NCBI GenBank assembly: GCA_907165065.1
Contig: OU015523.1
Coordinates: 118,012,246-118,076,245, forward strand
DNA length: 64,000 nucleotides
Origin: Caprimulgus europaeus
Taxonomy: Eukaryota > Chordata > Aves > Caprimulgiformes > Caprimulgidae
Direction: 5' to 3'
The translations under genes were made by a program, and so were the position numbers. Of the stretch, positions 22,162-35,955 are shown piece by piece (the first letter of the stretch is position 1; each line of letters begins with the position of its first letter). The notes beneath the pieces were generated by a model, which was not told where the DNA came from, did no database searches, and saw only the letters and a program-made list of their open reading frames with translations.

Positions 22162-25044
22162 CTGCAAGAACAGTACAGCAAATTAAAGAACATAAACAAG
22201 CACCACAGAGCTGCAGAAACTTAAAAGAACTGCCACAGTCATGCAAAGGTAGCTGTGCAGAGAGGAAATAAAATCTGCAGTGACATCACCGGGAAACTCG
22301 CAGGTAATTTACACAGGTAAAACGAAAGCTTTCTCTCTCATGGCATTTCAGAAAGACTGCATGTATTGGCTAGTGATATGTGTCATGGCAAAGCCATGTC
22401 TTTTTTTGATGAGACAGTTAGTGATATTTCAGATAACTTAATTTCAAAGTGCATTATGGTCCACTTGCATCTCACTGGATGTCTTGAGTATTTTAATGAA
22501 ATCTGAGTGTCTTCTCATATTATTCTGCATCATCAGTAACATGCATTATTAATGCATTGGAACTATTCCTGCTAAACTTCTAACCTGTGTCCATCTTTCA
22601 TCACTGTGCACTATCCCAAAGGGTTAACAATTTAACATGAAAATGGTTTTGATATAAAACATTGTAACTGTATCTATTTTACCCTATCCAAAAAAAGAAG
22701 ACAAAGCCAATGACAAAACTAAACGGAAAAAAAAAAAAAGGAAGAAATATATTTGCAGATATTGTCTAGCCTCAGGATTTGAGCTGAAGTATAAAAATCT
22801 TTTCTAGACCAGTCTGGATGGGTGAATAGGGATATAAGAACTATCATGATGGGTCATAGTTGTGGTTTGGCAAGTCTGGTGTCTTGTTTTTATTAGCATG
22901 TTATTTAAAGGAAGGTGTAATCTTTATTATGTGAAGTTGCTGTTCACAAACTACAGTCAACAAACTGTTTATGGTCAGACAGACCATTCTAAATGGTCTC
23001 CAGGAGGTCTGCAGAACCACAGCCAACAGTGGTTTTAATAGTATGTCTGTTAGAAATGCTGATTACTTTGTACCTGAAAGATGATTTGACAGTTGAAACT
23101 TTTCAGCTGTTCAAGGATATTTAGAAGCCAATGGTATAATGGCTATACAGTGGGGAACCATGCTGGATTAAGGAGAATGGGATACAGTGGTTAAATGGAC
23201 AATGGGTACAATTAAGTCACCTCCTGACAAACACCAGGAGCCAAAATTGGTCCAACATTTGTCATTAGTCTGTGGGAACAGTGCCAAGAGCACCTCTTCT
23301 CTGCAGGGTGCTGTGTTTTCCCCATGTACCAGTGTAATGGCTTAGGCTTCATAGAGTGGGACTGATGGGGTTACTGGAGCAGCAGAAATGAGAGGGAATG
23401 TTATCTGATAAAAAAGTAATGGAAAACTTTGATACTGGACTTAGTAAGAAGCTTAAAAAATTAAACTTACATTTTGAAGAAAAGAGTATATTGAATTTTG
23501 GATATTTCATAGCAAGTTAACAAGGGTTCTCTCAAACTAATATGCTACACAGGACCCTGAAGAAATTTATTAAACAAAACCAGATATCCTTCATAGTAAG
23601 AAATGTCATTAAAAAGCTCATCTGAGTTGAATATTAGTGAAATTTGGATGGGCGAGAATGTCTAGAGGTGGGTCAATAATTGAAAGCTAGATGCAGAGAA
23701 ACTAAAGTCTGTTTAATACCTTTGTGCTACTTTTCCCTTAGCAATTTTGAGAATTCAGTTATCTTCTTTCAAATGTTTGAATGTTATGGAGATTTGTCTT
23801 TGTAAGGACACAGATTTTTAGAAGTATCAGATCAGAAGTATTCTACTTCTCTTTAGCAGGGAAGAATCTGCATTTGTTGCCAATGAGCTGCTAGGAAAAA
23901 GTAGCAGAATGGATAAAATTCAGGTGGCAGTGACATTTTCTGTCTATCACTGACACAATTTGTCTTGCAGAACTGTTCTTCTGCATACAAGAGATGAAGC
24001 TTTCATCTTTAAATTGCGAGCTACTGTATGACTTAAAGTGAAACCACTAAAATGACCCTTCAACAAACCAGTCAGAAGCAGAATAATCTCTAAAATTGTG
24101 TGCATGGATGTGCATTCCTGAGATTAAAAAGCACATATAAAACAGTAAGTGATGCAGTGTTAACATTCACACATATTTTGCTCCAATTACTTGGCACTTA
24201 AGAAAAAGAAGAAGAACTGAGGCAGAAGCAGCCAAACACATGCAAGTGGCATTTTGTTTAAATCATTTAGCTCTGGATACAGAATATGACGTAGCTATTT
24301 ATATAGAAATCAGCTCCAAATGTTTCTCTCTATACAACTTTTCTCGTCTAACTTTTGAGGAAGGAAAATTGTTTCTGAACAATTATCTGACATGTTACAC
24401 ATTCTGCAATGCCAAGTCTTGAGACAGGATTGCTGCATCAGAAAAAGAAATTGATTAAGGTTGCATGACAGAGAATAGCTTGCTAATGGTGAAATGGGTC
24501 CAAAATTAGCTTTGGAGAAGGCATGGTCTTCTCTAGCCTGCAAATGACTTCTTCCATTAATAACAAATACTAATCTAAAATCCAACAAAGTAACAAACAC
24601 TCCCATGCAAAAAGCTGAAAATGCAGAAGCAACAGCACAAAATAATTTTCTATTGATCTCTTCAGGCTGTGATCAAGTTAAAATGTTCAATTTTCCCTTG
24701 AGATGGAGAGGGAGGGATTGTTGCTGAAAAGAACAGTCTAGGCAGCAAAACGAGTTCTAGCTATCTACTCTACAGAACTGCCATGATGGGAACAATAACA
24801 TACTGTCAGAAACAAAAGGTGTTGTTACAAAAGAAGTGAAAGTGTCTGCTTGGTAACACTGTATGTTATTTAATATCGTCATGCAGAACAAAACGATTGA
24901 AACATTTTTAATGCATTCACAGCTGGGTAACAAATGAAACTCTGTCTTGTGCATGCTAGGATTGGAGGGTCCTCAGAGAAGGAACAGAAGCCAAAACAAA
25001 ACAAAACAAAAATAGATTTACAGTGACCATTCCTGGGAACTTAC
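22162..25044 (-). other. DLG2 intron, 2.9 kb
   Basis: Phase-1 intron, donor GTAAGT at 25044-25039. It has a short A-rich run near 22727-22739 and a (CAAAA)n stretch at 24993-25012, no clear mobile element and no further exon. Confidence 0.85.
24993..25012. repeat. short (CAAAA)n repeat
   Basis: About four units of CAAAA, 30 bases downstream (in transcript sense) of the 25045-25090 exon. Small and probably neutral. Confidence 0.8.
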
Positions 25045-25090
25045 TCAGAGTCTTTGTTCCATAACCGTCGTCACCTAATCCGGGGATGTC
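25045..25090 (-). CDS. DLG2: DLG2 alternative hook exon, 46 bp (DIPGLGDDGYGTKTL)
   Basis: Alternative exon, acceptor GACTTCCGTGCAG with AG at 25092-25091, donor GTAAGT at 25044-25039. It reads DIPGLGDDGYGTKTL from phase 0 and ends in phase 1 (A starts Arg before GQED or Lys before HVSSN). It corresponds to the I3-type insert of DLG1/SAP97, known there as a binding site for the FERM domain of protein 4.1. Because it begins in phase 0, it can only follow the 45245-45320 exon; splicing it after the 25984-26083 exon (phase 1 end) would break the frame. It therefore replaces that exon. Fully conserved in motif with the mammalian DLG2 isoform as I remember it. Confidence 0.93.
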
Positions 25091-25983
25091 CTGCACGGAA
25101 GTCCCCAGAGAGAGCAATGAGAAAGGAAGAACAGCCGCAGAAGAGGAAGGAAGAAGTCAGTGGAGTTGAAATGGATACTACCATGACTGACCATGTTGAT
25201 TGAGCAATCTGGATCCCTGCTTTTTCTTTCTGAAACAACTTTAAACCCATGCTCTATGGGAATGCAGCCAATGAAAGTGGCAGTGACCATGATACAAGAC
25301 TTTTGGAGCTGTGAGGAAGAAGGAACAACCAGATAAATGAATTCCCAGAAATGATCCTCACCAGATAAATTTAGGAGAGAATAATTAAGAAAAAAAGTGA
25401 ATATCTGGGTTTGTATCCAGCATATACTTTTAATAATGCTGGTTCTCTACACAATTTAAGCAAGCAGTAAATGGCAGAGGAGGTACACATTCCAAGATCT
25501 GATTTACTTCTTTAAGCTGTTAGCACGAATGTTTCATTTAATTGTTAAATACTCAGTGAAGTTGCCCATGGCAATCAACTTAGAGAATGTAAAATGCAAA
25601 AAAGAGAGTAGAGCAGAACTTTTAAAAAGTAATAATTTAGTTTAGTATTGTAAAAGAAATAATGTTTGCATTCTTTTGAGCCAGTTCTGATCTGGGAATA
25701 TTTAATCAGAGACAAGTTTGGATTTATGACACAAGAACTCTGAGGAGCCACATTTGCTCTTCCAAAAGTTAAGGTCACTGTTTTATTCTTCTGAAGATGA
25801 TGTTTCCAGGGAAGGAAGGACCAGCTGGATCCAAACTGCAGTCACACATTGGTCACAGTAGTAATACCTCTCCTGCCTGCCTACGACAGATATTTGCCTA
25901 GATGTGTGGGATACTGGCATCATGCGTGTCACCCATTTTTTTTGTGCTGCTGCATGTGACATCGTCTCCAAGAGGTTACTTAC
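25091..25983 (-). other. DLG2 intron between alternative hook exons, 0.9 kb
   Basis: Separates the two incompatible hook exons; donor GTAAGT at 25983-25978. At about 890 bp it is long enough for ordinary splicing, so steric exclusion is not the reason the exons are alternatives. No repeat seen. Confidence 0.85.
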
Positions 25984-26083
25984 GTTCTGGATCACTTGTT
26001 TCCTGCTCACTCTGCTCCTTGCTCTTGTAGAATGGGAATTTTCGTGAAAAGATGAAGTTCTTTTTACGCTTGTCATTGAATGA
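25984..26083 (-). CDS. DLG2: DLG2 alternative hook exon, 100 bp (SFNDKRKKNFIFSRKF)
   Basis: Alternative exon, acceptor TTCTCCTTCACAG with AG at 26085-26084, donor GTAAGT at 25983-25978. Translation: SFNDKRKKNFIFSRKFPFYK then SKEQSEQETSDPE, phase 0 in, phase 1 out (final C gives Arg with GA of the 51-bp exon, Gln with AA of the 42-bp exon). It is the I2-type insert of the DLG SH3-GK hook. The first half is strongly basic and aromatic (KRKK, SRKFPFYK), the second acidic. Basic hook segments of MAGUKs have been linked to calmodulin binding and to regulation of SH3-GK packing; assignment of that role here is inference. Confidence 0.94.
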
Positions 26084-27803
26084 CTGTGAAGGAGAAAAGG
26101 CATGGGGCAAAAACAGGGACGTCTAATTGTTGTCACACTCATGCTGACAAAACAACTAGTTTGTAAAAGTGGAGAGAACTGTAGTGACTCAAATCAATCC
26201 AAACCAAGTGGCTGCAAACAGTCAGAGGTGGTTGTGATGAGGTCTGCGGGTTGAAGGCAAAGCCCCTGGAGACCGGATCGATTTGATTACAGAGGTCTCA
26301 AATCACAACTCCTCAGCTCCTTATTTGGAAATTATTGTGTTTGGCTTGTTCAGATAAAGGGCTACAGGTGGCTCAGCATGCTTTGGGATCAAGCCACTCA
26401 TCTTTAATCATAGCAGACTGTGCACAGAATTAATTAACTGCCTGAAATAAAATAGTCTGTAAAGAGGAAAGCGGAAGCCTTCGATTTACTTGTTAGTAGG
26501 TATGTGAATTCAACCCTCTGCCAATTATTATTATTTTTTTCCTGATAACTGCTGCTGATTTTGTAGTGTTTTATTTGGCCTCTTAACTGATGATATCTAA
26601 AGTATGTTTTAATGCTTTTTTTTTGAATAATTAAAAAAGACTTTGTTTTATTTTATATATGTATATTTACTCATTAGGTTCCTCTGGATATGCTTTTAGT
26701 TTTATGTGATTTATGTGATTAGAGATGGAATTCAGCTATAAGCAGTATTTCATTGCAAGTTGAGCAACATATATTGCTTTAATTCTTCAAAGTGAGAATT
26801 AATATGGAAGAAATTGTGGGTTTTTTTACATGATAAAACCTTTGATTTTATAAACAAAAAGCTCATAACACTGTACTATATGTAAAGTAGGATATCCCTC
26901 CTTGGGACATCTATTTCACTTAATAAATGAGGAATTAAGTCCCTATACAGTCAATTGAGAGAAACTGGCATTTCCAGAGGGCATCTATGCAGAGCTGCAG
27001 ATAGTGCTTATCTGAAGTGACGTGTGTTGTCCATCAGATGATGTCCTACACTGTTCCCTATATTGAACATATGCAAAGCCCAGACACAGGACTTTGCACG
27101 TGATCACCTCCAAAAGACCAGAGATCTTCTCAGCTTATTTAAATGACCAATCATCTCACATGTTTGTCATTGTTCAAATGAAATTTAACAATATTTGGCT
27201 CCAGTTCTGAAATGGAAGAGATTTAGAATTTGAGAACATAATTTATTTTCTTATATTTTGGAAGCACAGCATAAAATGTGATTTAGAATAGGTATTTCTG
27301 AAAGATAAAGATAGGTGCTGAAAATCTCTATTAAAATAGTTGTCTACTTGTGTCACAAAAGTTTCATGCCACTTTTACATTTCAAGCATATTTAAAATTC
27401 AGTAACTGAAAATAAAGGAAAAAAAAATGCATGTGTAGAATAAATGATCCATGAAAATCTCTCAGAGTATGTAAACATTCAGTGTGAAATTAATGAGGAG
27501 GTCATGCACAAATAATCCAGACAGCATGCAATTTCAAAACAAAGCAAATATGAAAGAAAGCCAGAGGAAAAAAAAATGCAAATGAACCATTAAAGTAATC
27601 TGTGGGTGAAAAGAGGACTGACATGCACATTGCATCACTTTAATGACCTAAAGGATATCATTAAATTAAAATGTGTTTTCTGTGATAATTTCTTTTATTT
27701 TTCCAAAGAAAGGAATGTACCATGTTAACATTTCCCATTGTGAAAATGTTGCTTGTCACGATTCATCTGAATATGACATAGTAATACTATAGGCTTTACA
27801 CTT

Positions 27804-27832
27804 AAAAAAAAAAAAAAATATATATATATATA
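27804..27832. repeat. A-run followed by (TA)n
   Basis: About fourteen adenines then a short TA dinucleotide run. No retroposed body is recognisable upstream, so it is treated as simple repeat rather than a retrocopy tail. Confidence 0.8.
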
Positions 27833-30800
27833 GACACAATAGCACCTCAAAAAGGGGTTTTAAGATGACAATCACTTAATTATCAAATGTCATTTCACTT
27901 TGGAATTAAAGAGAATGATATCAAATTGATAAATAAATATGCAGTGTTTCACAGAGATTATACGATAAATACCACTTATAAGTATTCTTTTTCAATTTTT
28001 TCCCCAGCAGTCTAGAGCAAAAACTTCAGAAAGTCCATTTTCAGTAGAAAAGCATGTATTTTTTCAAGCTTATGCATGTTCTAACAGTAAATTCCAAACT
28101 AGACAGATACACAATAGTGTTATATAAACTTTTTCTCCTTTTGCAATTTCAAGCACTATTTTGCCTTTTTAATAAGATATTGTTCCACTTCAATTTGAAC
28201 AATCAAAACCTGGCAATTTATACCAGTTGACTATTATGTCCAACTGTGTCACTTCATTTACACCAGTAAAAAGCCTTGTTCCTAAAATAAGGCTGACTCT
28301 CAGCTTATTAATATCCATAAGCAAATATGTTTACACATGTGTTGGTATTTCTATAGATTCATCAATGTGTATATTCATGTTAATGACCATATATACTATA
28401 TACTATCATAGTGTAGTCATAGAGTTTATATTTAAAATAAAAAAAGTCCTGTAAAATACTATAAGACACTACCATGGGACTTATCCTGCAAACAGAAATA
28501 ATTAGTCCTTGATATTAACTGAATGGGCTTACCACGCTTTTATTTTCTTGTACATTAAGTGCATGTTGCTTCACAAGAAACCAAAGGCAGGAGCCTTGAT
28601 TTTGGTTTTGTATCCAATATAAATGTGATTAAAATCAGGCTGATGGTCTCCATCTCAAGGATATTAAATCCTGCAGATACCAAGCAAAATGCTTCTAAAA
28701 GATACCACGAGATGTATCTCTACTATATAGAGATAAGGGGGTTGACAAAGAAAGGAGAGGGAGCTTCATACAGAATAAAATATTTTTATTATACACTGTG
28801 TTAACTCCAGGTTTTGTTCTGTTGATGGAAGAGTAGAGACCAACACTGAATATCTTTCCTTTTTTAAAAAAGGATGATGCACATGAAGTACAGTGGTAGG
28901 GTTAAACTGCAAAATTCAGATGTATGTTTTGGAGAGATTTTATTTCCATAAAATGGAAACTTTGAGCCATGTCAAATATTCTGGACCCAGTTTCACAGGG
29001 GCTCCCTATGCTGCTAGAGAGCTGCGAAACAGCAGTGGGATAAAAGAGAGAGAAGTGTTTGCCTACAGCTCTCAGCCCCATGCAAAAGTGGCATGCAGCT
29101 GGAACTGAAATTGTGGTATCGAGCTTAGGCTTGATTCAACAGTATTTATGCAGGCAGGGTTTCTGAAAGTCAGTGAAAAAGTGCCTGAAAATGGATTCCT
29201 GTATGACTCACAATTTCTTTGCCATGTATATTGTAAAATCCTGTAATGGCAAATAACTCGGGTATTTCAGTCGCAGTGAAACACCTGTACAACAGACTAC
29301 ATTTATATCTCACTGCCCTCAGTTCACACAGACTACACTAATCTAGGAATGGCATTAGTAGGCACTTTATATAGACAAGTGCCTATGACTGAAAAGCAAA
29401 TGAAATTTTCAAGGACTGTTTGACAACTGAACAGTGAGGTTGTTCTTCACAACATTTGAACTGTGATGAAAAAGAGAATCTTTTCTTAGAAAAAAACAGA
29501 GGAGAAAAGCTTTCACTGATGTCCTGGTTTGAATTCTTGTTTGTTACTATTTAGGCATAGGCTGTGTTTTGGAGAAGCCAGAAAAAATTTGTGATGTGCA
29601 CTCTTGCTTAACCAAACATCCCCAGATGTCCCCAGTTATATAAGTCTTAGCCATACCAACCTGGTTGTGACAGACATTAAGACACAGTGTGTTTCTCATT
29701 ACTAAGAATGCCCTTCAGTACTTTTTTTTGGTGTCAACATCATGTTTGTATTCTAAATGCTTTCCCTATGTGCAGCAGCCATATAGACGTTACTCATCAG
29801 CTAATGGGATAGTGGCATTGTAAAGGAAATTTTCATGTAACATTGAATAAAGAATTCAATTTCCAAATTTGCTTTATAGTGGTAAACATAACAAAGAATA
29901 GTGCAGCAGTAATTTGATAGTTGCAACATACTGCAATAAGCAACTATATCATTGTTTACTTTGAGTTTCTTCCCAATTTCTTTTCACAATGTAGCTGATC
30001 CAGCCCCTACTGTTTAGTGCAGATGTGCTCTTGATAGAGGCTGTCTTCTTTGCACTTTGCAGAAGAGTCTAATATGATGGGACAAGATTACTTTTGATGC
30101 TCTAAAAGCTCTAAAAGCAACTATATTTTCTAAAAGCCATTAAAGTCTCAAATACATTGGGAATACTTTATTTTGCTACTTCATTCAACCAATGCTAATT
30201 CTCAGTCATGAGCTGGGAACCAGTGTTCGGGGGTCATCTGAGAAAAAACTGTTCCAGAGCACTGGCTGTGAAATTATTTTATACAAAATGTAGATGAATT
30301 TCATCTACCACCTATTTTTAGACAGGTTTGAGCTAAGCTTTAGCCTAGTTTTTATGTTACATGATTATCTGTATCAGTCTTGCTTTGAGATTGGTCTAGC
30401 AGTGTATATGAGTTCATTCATTTTGCTGCTTCTCATCTGCCGTGGGTTTTATGATTCTTCTCCTTTAATAGCTGTTTTTGGCATAACTTAAATGAAAAGC
30501 CCTCACTTATACAGCATTCTACAAAAATCTACAAAATTTATCTGTAACATTATGTCCCTGCAATACTTTTCTCTGTATTTAATTTACACTTCTTTGTGTT
30601 AGGGAAATTCTTTTACTCTGTTTGAACACTGACTTTAACAAAGGTTTAAACACTCAAATGCTGTTAAATCTCTACGTGTTAAATCTCTCCCATCATCCCA
30701 AAAAGTTGCATACCAGAAAGAAAAGTTTTGGGCTGTAACAGATACTCAGTGTCATTTCTCCATTCATACATAGATACCAACCCTCTGCTTTTATAGTGGA

Positions 30801-31944
30801 CTTTTTCACTTAGCAATTTGAAATGCGTGATGAAAGTGAAGTCTCCAAAAGAAACCTTTGAAGACAATCCTGTGTTAATATATGTGCTATATGTGAAAAG
30901 TGATTTTGCAGTTAGCATGGCAGTGTAGTCTGGGGAATAGGGGTCAAACCACTCTTTGGGGTCTTCTCCCTCATTGTTCCATCTGCAATACAGGGACCAC
31001 CGCAATGCCCTCCTTACAGACACTTTGTGGGGCTAGGTCAACTCTGTGACCTGGTGGATACTGTCACTGAGGCCATAGTAGTTTATTTTATTAGGATAAT
31101 GATATATACTGAGGTTAAGTGACTTGACAAAGTCTAGAAGAAAGCCAATGCTTCTGAGCCATTCTTGCTTTCCTGGTGCAACCACAAACTTGGCCATGAA
31201 CTAGGGTCACACACAGAAAGCTTCTAATATTGTCTGTGCAGATGCACAGAAGATAAACTAAGATGTTGTTAGTGTCAACTGTAAGCCCTATTGTATAGTG
31301 AGCACACAGTATGTTCCTGAAGGCATATATCTTTCATTTGCTGTCTGAGCACCCAGTTATATCCTGGCAAACAACACTCAACTTCTCTATGTCTTTTTAT
31401 GAGATGCAGGGGGAAAGATTTTCCTCAGACGAAGATAACTCTGCTTGCTTAGTTTTCCTGTGAAGCTGCAGGTGAGATATGGATCTTGGAAATCCAAAAT
31501 GAAAAAGCCTAATTAAAAGCTCCATTCTATCTAGCTTCTACAGACACGAGTAGTGTTGTTCAGTATTCATAAATATGAAATTGTGCTAATCGTTTTTTAA
31601 GACTGACTTAGGGCCACTTGACCGCCAGCAACGCAGTTTTAAATCCTAACAAAACAATAGTTAACACCAACACAAACTACCAGGAGAACAGAAAGACTAA
31701 TAGACTTTCAAGAAAGCATGTAAAAGCAGTATTTCCAATTGTGCAAACATGTCTCTAACTTGGTGCAAGGTACGAACCTCATTAAAACGGGAGTACTCAT
31801 CTGCGCTAATTTGCATTGCATCATTGTCAGCAGGACTGAAATACCAACGTAAAATCCTTGTGTACGTGACAGCCAAGGTCATTTACAAGTATTGGAAGGT
31901 TGTATGCAAGGAGAGTGGGAAAGATCTGTCCAAGCAGCAACACT

Positions 31945-32180
31945 GAAATTAATAGCGTGAAAAGAAGAAAGGGCAGAGCTCCTTGACAGTGAAATCAATT
32001 TGGATGTAGAATAATCTGCCCCAAGGGAAGTGGAAAAGCCTGGATCATTTTTCACATTTAAAACAAATCTGTTAATCTTAAGTACTATGGGGAATAACAC
32101 TGTGGTGTTGGGAGAGAAAGGAGTGGTGCAGGGAAAAGAGCTGAACAATAAACCTCTCCCAACTCTAATGTCTTGTGTTT
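31945..32180 (+). mobile_element. ancient, decayed CR1/L3-like LINE 3' fragment
   Basis: The words 'ctgccccaagggaagtgg', 'tcacatttaaaacaaatctg', 'ggggaataac' and the ending 'cccaactctaatgtcttgtg' fall in the order and spacing of the 3' end of old CR1/L3-type LINEs. Divergence is high and there is no terminal octamer array. Antisense frames here are artefacts. Confidence 0.45.
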
Positions 32181-33008
32181 GTGTGATGAGATGCTCACAG
32201 ATCCAGCATTGCAGAGTTGTGCTGGGGTCCAGCGCAGGCTTTGACCTACCTGGGCTCACTACAGTCTTATGGGCAGTGTGAAGGAAGCCTCTGGAGTTCA
32301 AAAGTGTGTTTCATGTTTGGAAATGTTGTTCCAAAAATTCCTCTACTCTTTTAAAAAGTTTTTTTCCCAAAAGTAACTTTCCCTGTTAAAGATGATGTCT
32401 GCTATCAGATACTGTTCCTGCTAATAAATCTTTATGCACATGAACCTGTCTCAGCATCCTTTGTGCAATAATGATGACAAAAGAGCCCCAGAGATCAATG
32501 GTAACACTTGGCAAAGTGTGCATGTGACAGTTTTAGGACTGTCTGATCACAGGGCTGGACTCACAGATTTTCCTACCATGTTCGCTGTAGGACCTTTATC
32601 AGCTTGGTCTTCATTCCTCAGTTTTGATCAGATATTTCCTTATATCTCTTTCTTAACTCTGATTCCCAGTTGACTGCTGATGCTTCTTTATATTTGCAAA
32701 TGAAACGAAGGGTTTTGGTCTCCTCTATGCGATCTTTTGAATTAATCTCACTAATAAATAAAGCTGCAGAAGGTGTTAGTTATCTATGCTGTTAGAAAAA
32801 CCCAGCTTGCTCCTTCATAACTATTTTTTGAGGAATAATTTATTTGTGTAATCGAGTGCTATGCACTTGGCTTGTACAAGTGTAAACTACTGCATAGAAT
32901 GGACCATTGCACAAAAAGAATAAGTTGCATAAAGATCTTTTTTACTTTTATTTTGTGAAGTAGTAGTGGAGAAATATTTACAATACCTCCATGCCTTTAC
33001 ACTCTTAC

Positions 33009-33100
33009 AAAATCATAGAATGGTTGGGGTTGGAAGGGACCTTTGGAGATCATCTAGTCCAACTCCCCTGCCAAATCAGGTCCACCTAGAGAAAAATTCA
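33009..33100 (-). mobile_element. CR1 LINE 3' terminus, short
   Basis: Minus-oriented CR1 tail of about 90 bp: AATCATAGAATGG, 'ggttggaagggaccttt', 'gatcatctagtccaactcc'. It then changes to unrelated sequence. Confidence 0.9.
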
Positions 33101-35955
33101 CTGAAAAATAACTGGAGCAGACTTATCTTTTGAACTGCACTTCTGAGTTAAAGGAAGAGTGTTTGCATTCAGAAGTGACTGGTGTAGCAGGCTGAACTGT
33201 AACAAATATCTGACTCAGGAAACAGTGGATCATACCAGGCTCATGGTTTTAACTCGATAAGTTGATTTATTTAGGCCTTACAGCTAAAATTATAAAAAAT
33301 AAAGGCATGGGGAAACAAAAACAAAGTCAAATCCCTAAGAGACTGGTGTGAGGTTTCTGTAGGAGGTGAAGTTCCTAAATCTGCCAGTAAGGCACCTCAC
33401 ATTACCAGTACCACAGATGAGGATATCAGATGGGATGGACTTTGGCCTGGACTCAGGTTGGCACTTCTCTTGTCGCCATAACCTCCCAAACAGGGCCTGT
33501 GAGTCACCAAGTCAATTGTGACTGAACTGCTTGAATTTGAGTGGGTCAAAAATAAAGATGTGAAATATAGAGACTGTATCATCTTGGTGAGTGTTAACGC
33601 TTAACTCCACTCTGGGAGCTTTGTGTGAAACCTTACTAGAAGAAAACTTTGCTCTGTCTCTAATTCTTTGACAGTATCTATCACCAATGCTATACATTTT
33701 TCTTTTCAACTACTTCTTTAGATGAAAAGCCAAATAGCTATGACATTATCTATACATACACACAAATTTCTTACCATGTAATTCAGGACATTAAGACAAG
33801 AAGTTATAAAAATAGCACACATAGTAAGTTAAACTCAGCACAAATTTCTGCTGGAACAGCTTAGAAGAAAAGCAATTAACTAGGAGCTGTAAACTTTGGT
33901 ATCCTACCTGTGCTAGCAATTTTTCACCATGTTATATTTAATCTGTGACCAATTTAAAAATTACACTATGTGTCATGTCAACGGCTCTCTCAAACATTTC
34001 TCTCATATAAGCAGGGATGGTGCACAAGTGTGGTGGGATAAAAACCACTGATACTATAGTCCCTGACATTATGGCCACCTAAGAAACAATATTATCTTAT
34101 AAATAAACTCCATCCAATTAACAGTTTGAAGAAACTGGAAAATATATGTATTTAAATTGCTCATTAACTGAAGAAATTATTCCATCAGTATTTTCTTTGA
34201 CTGACAAGCTGTCAATAGACAGAAATATTTTTTACCACCTGGATCAAATTCAAACTCAAAGCCTTTATTTCTCACATTTGCAACTCTATTCCATTATGCT
34301 CACAACTTCCAGATATTTAGAATCTGTACTTTTCAATAAAATGCAAAATGTCTTTTATTTCTTCCTTTTTTTTTAAAAAAAAAAAAAACCTGGAAAACAG
34401 ACCCAAATAATTTTTACTTGAAATTTTTTTTTAATTTGAAAGAAAATCTTCTATTGGATTTTTAAAAGGAAGCTATGAAAACTTACTTCTACACTTCAGT
34501 GAAGTAGAAGCCTCAAATTTGACTAGAAAGTATTTTTCACAATTTCTAGAACTGTTTCACCACTTTAAAAAAACAGTTTCCTTAAGGCATGCCAGTTCCC
34601 TGCTAGAGTCAATACTGCTACTGTGGCTTCAATTAAAACTGAATACTCCTTTTTCCTTTCCTTTCAACTGGGACCTGGGCCCAACAGGCATTATTATTAA
34701 ACTATTGCATGTCTTAGCGGAGTGCCTCAAGATATCCTGGAGCAACGAGACACTGTACAGTTAAAGTTTTCCTGGCTCTGTGCTGTTATGACTACTTCAG
34801 CACATGAGTGAACCAGATGCTGATGACAGCAACATTTCTAATGTACCTTGCAGAAATGCTGAGCAAAATGTGTTCAACTCAAGGGGAACGGTCAGGGCAG
34901 CCCAACAATATGGGCTCAGGTCAAAACAGATGTGCAGCCAGGGTCCACTGCCTGGCACCAGCTCTGGATGTCTTGAAACATGAAGACAGGACTGTGGAGG
35001 ATGTGAAAATGCATGAAAGAGCAAGGGCAGCTAGACAAATGAGACACAGATTTTCCTCTGGCATGGGGAGGAGATTTCTCCTCCAAGGTACAGGCTGCAC
35101 TGGCAGGAATGATGCTGAGATCTGATCCTTCCATGACACCCAGTGTTACTGCCCTTTCTGAGGTCTTGAAGCCTTTTCTAGAACTTAAATCCAACAGAGA
35201 GAAAACAAGAAGCAAGACAGTAACTAAGTCAGATGAAGAACAGCAATTTATTACTCCTCCTTGCATTGGGCAGTTTCATACCAAAGCTCTAGAGAGTAAC
35301 TTCAGATCCACTAATGCCCTGTGTCAATAAAAAATCCCTGTGCAGAAAATATCTCTGCTCAGTAATTTGCTTTTAATAATTTTCACCAGCTTTTTTTGAC
35401 TTCTTATGAAGACCTATCTTCAAGAACAAGTTGGTGAGGAATTTGTGCCACGTGATTTTGCATTACATTTTTATCCTTGTCATTTATTTCCATTTTATCT
35501 CAGAAGATCATTCTTGAATGATTGCTAAAGAGTAACAACTGAATTCCAATATTGCAGAAACAATGATTTTGTAAATTATTTTATGTCAATTAGTAATGGA
35601 GATGTAAAACTTTTATGACATGAATGATTTCTGAAGTTTATTTTAAAAGTTGCACACATGAAAAAATGTTCCTATTCTCTGGTTACAGCAAAGCAAATGT
35701 CAATCATAGTGAGATGGGGGAGTGTACAGTAAAATACTGATTCACAACTCTTGCAAAGAAATGGCATGCAGAATGATTTCCTATAAAAAGCTCAGTTGTG
35801 AGTAGAAGGGGGTTTTCTTGTCTGTAATTTTTCCACCTAAGAAGTTCAGGAGCCTGACTATTTCCACAGCAACAGGGTAATTTGTACTGACATCTCAGGA
35901 GTTACATGCTGGGCTGAACAGAGGGCCGACCCTTGTGCATTTCTAGATAACTTTG

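Noticed and set aside
29523..29700. Possible fourth LTR beginning TGTCCTGGTTTG
   Set aside because: Only about 12 bases at the start and a GCTGTGTTTTGG motif agree with the other LTRs; no end or target duplication could be found.
30679..31023. A 114-codon minus frame, considered as a missing DLG2 exon
   Set aside because: It matches no MAGUK segment, and all phases are already satisfied by the exons found.
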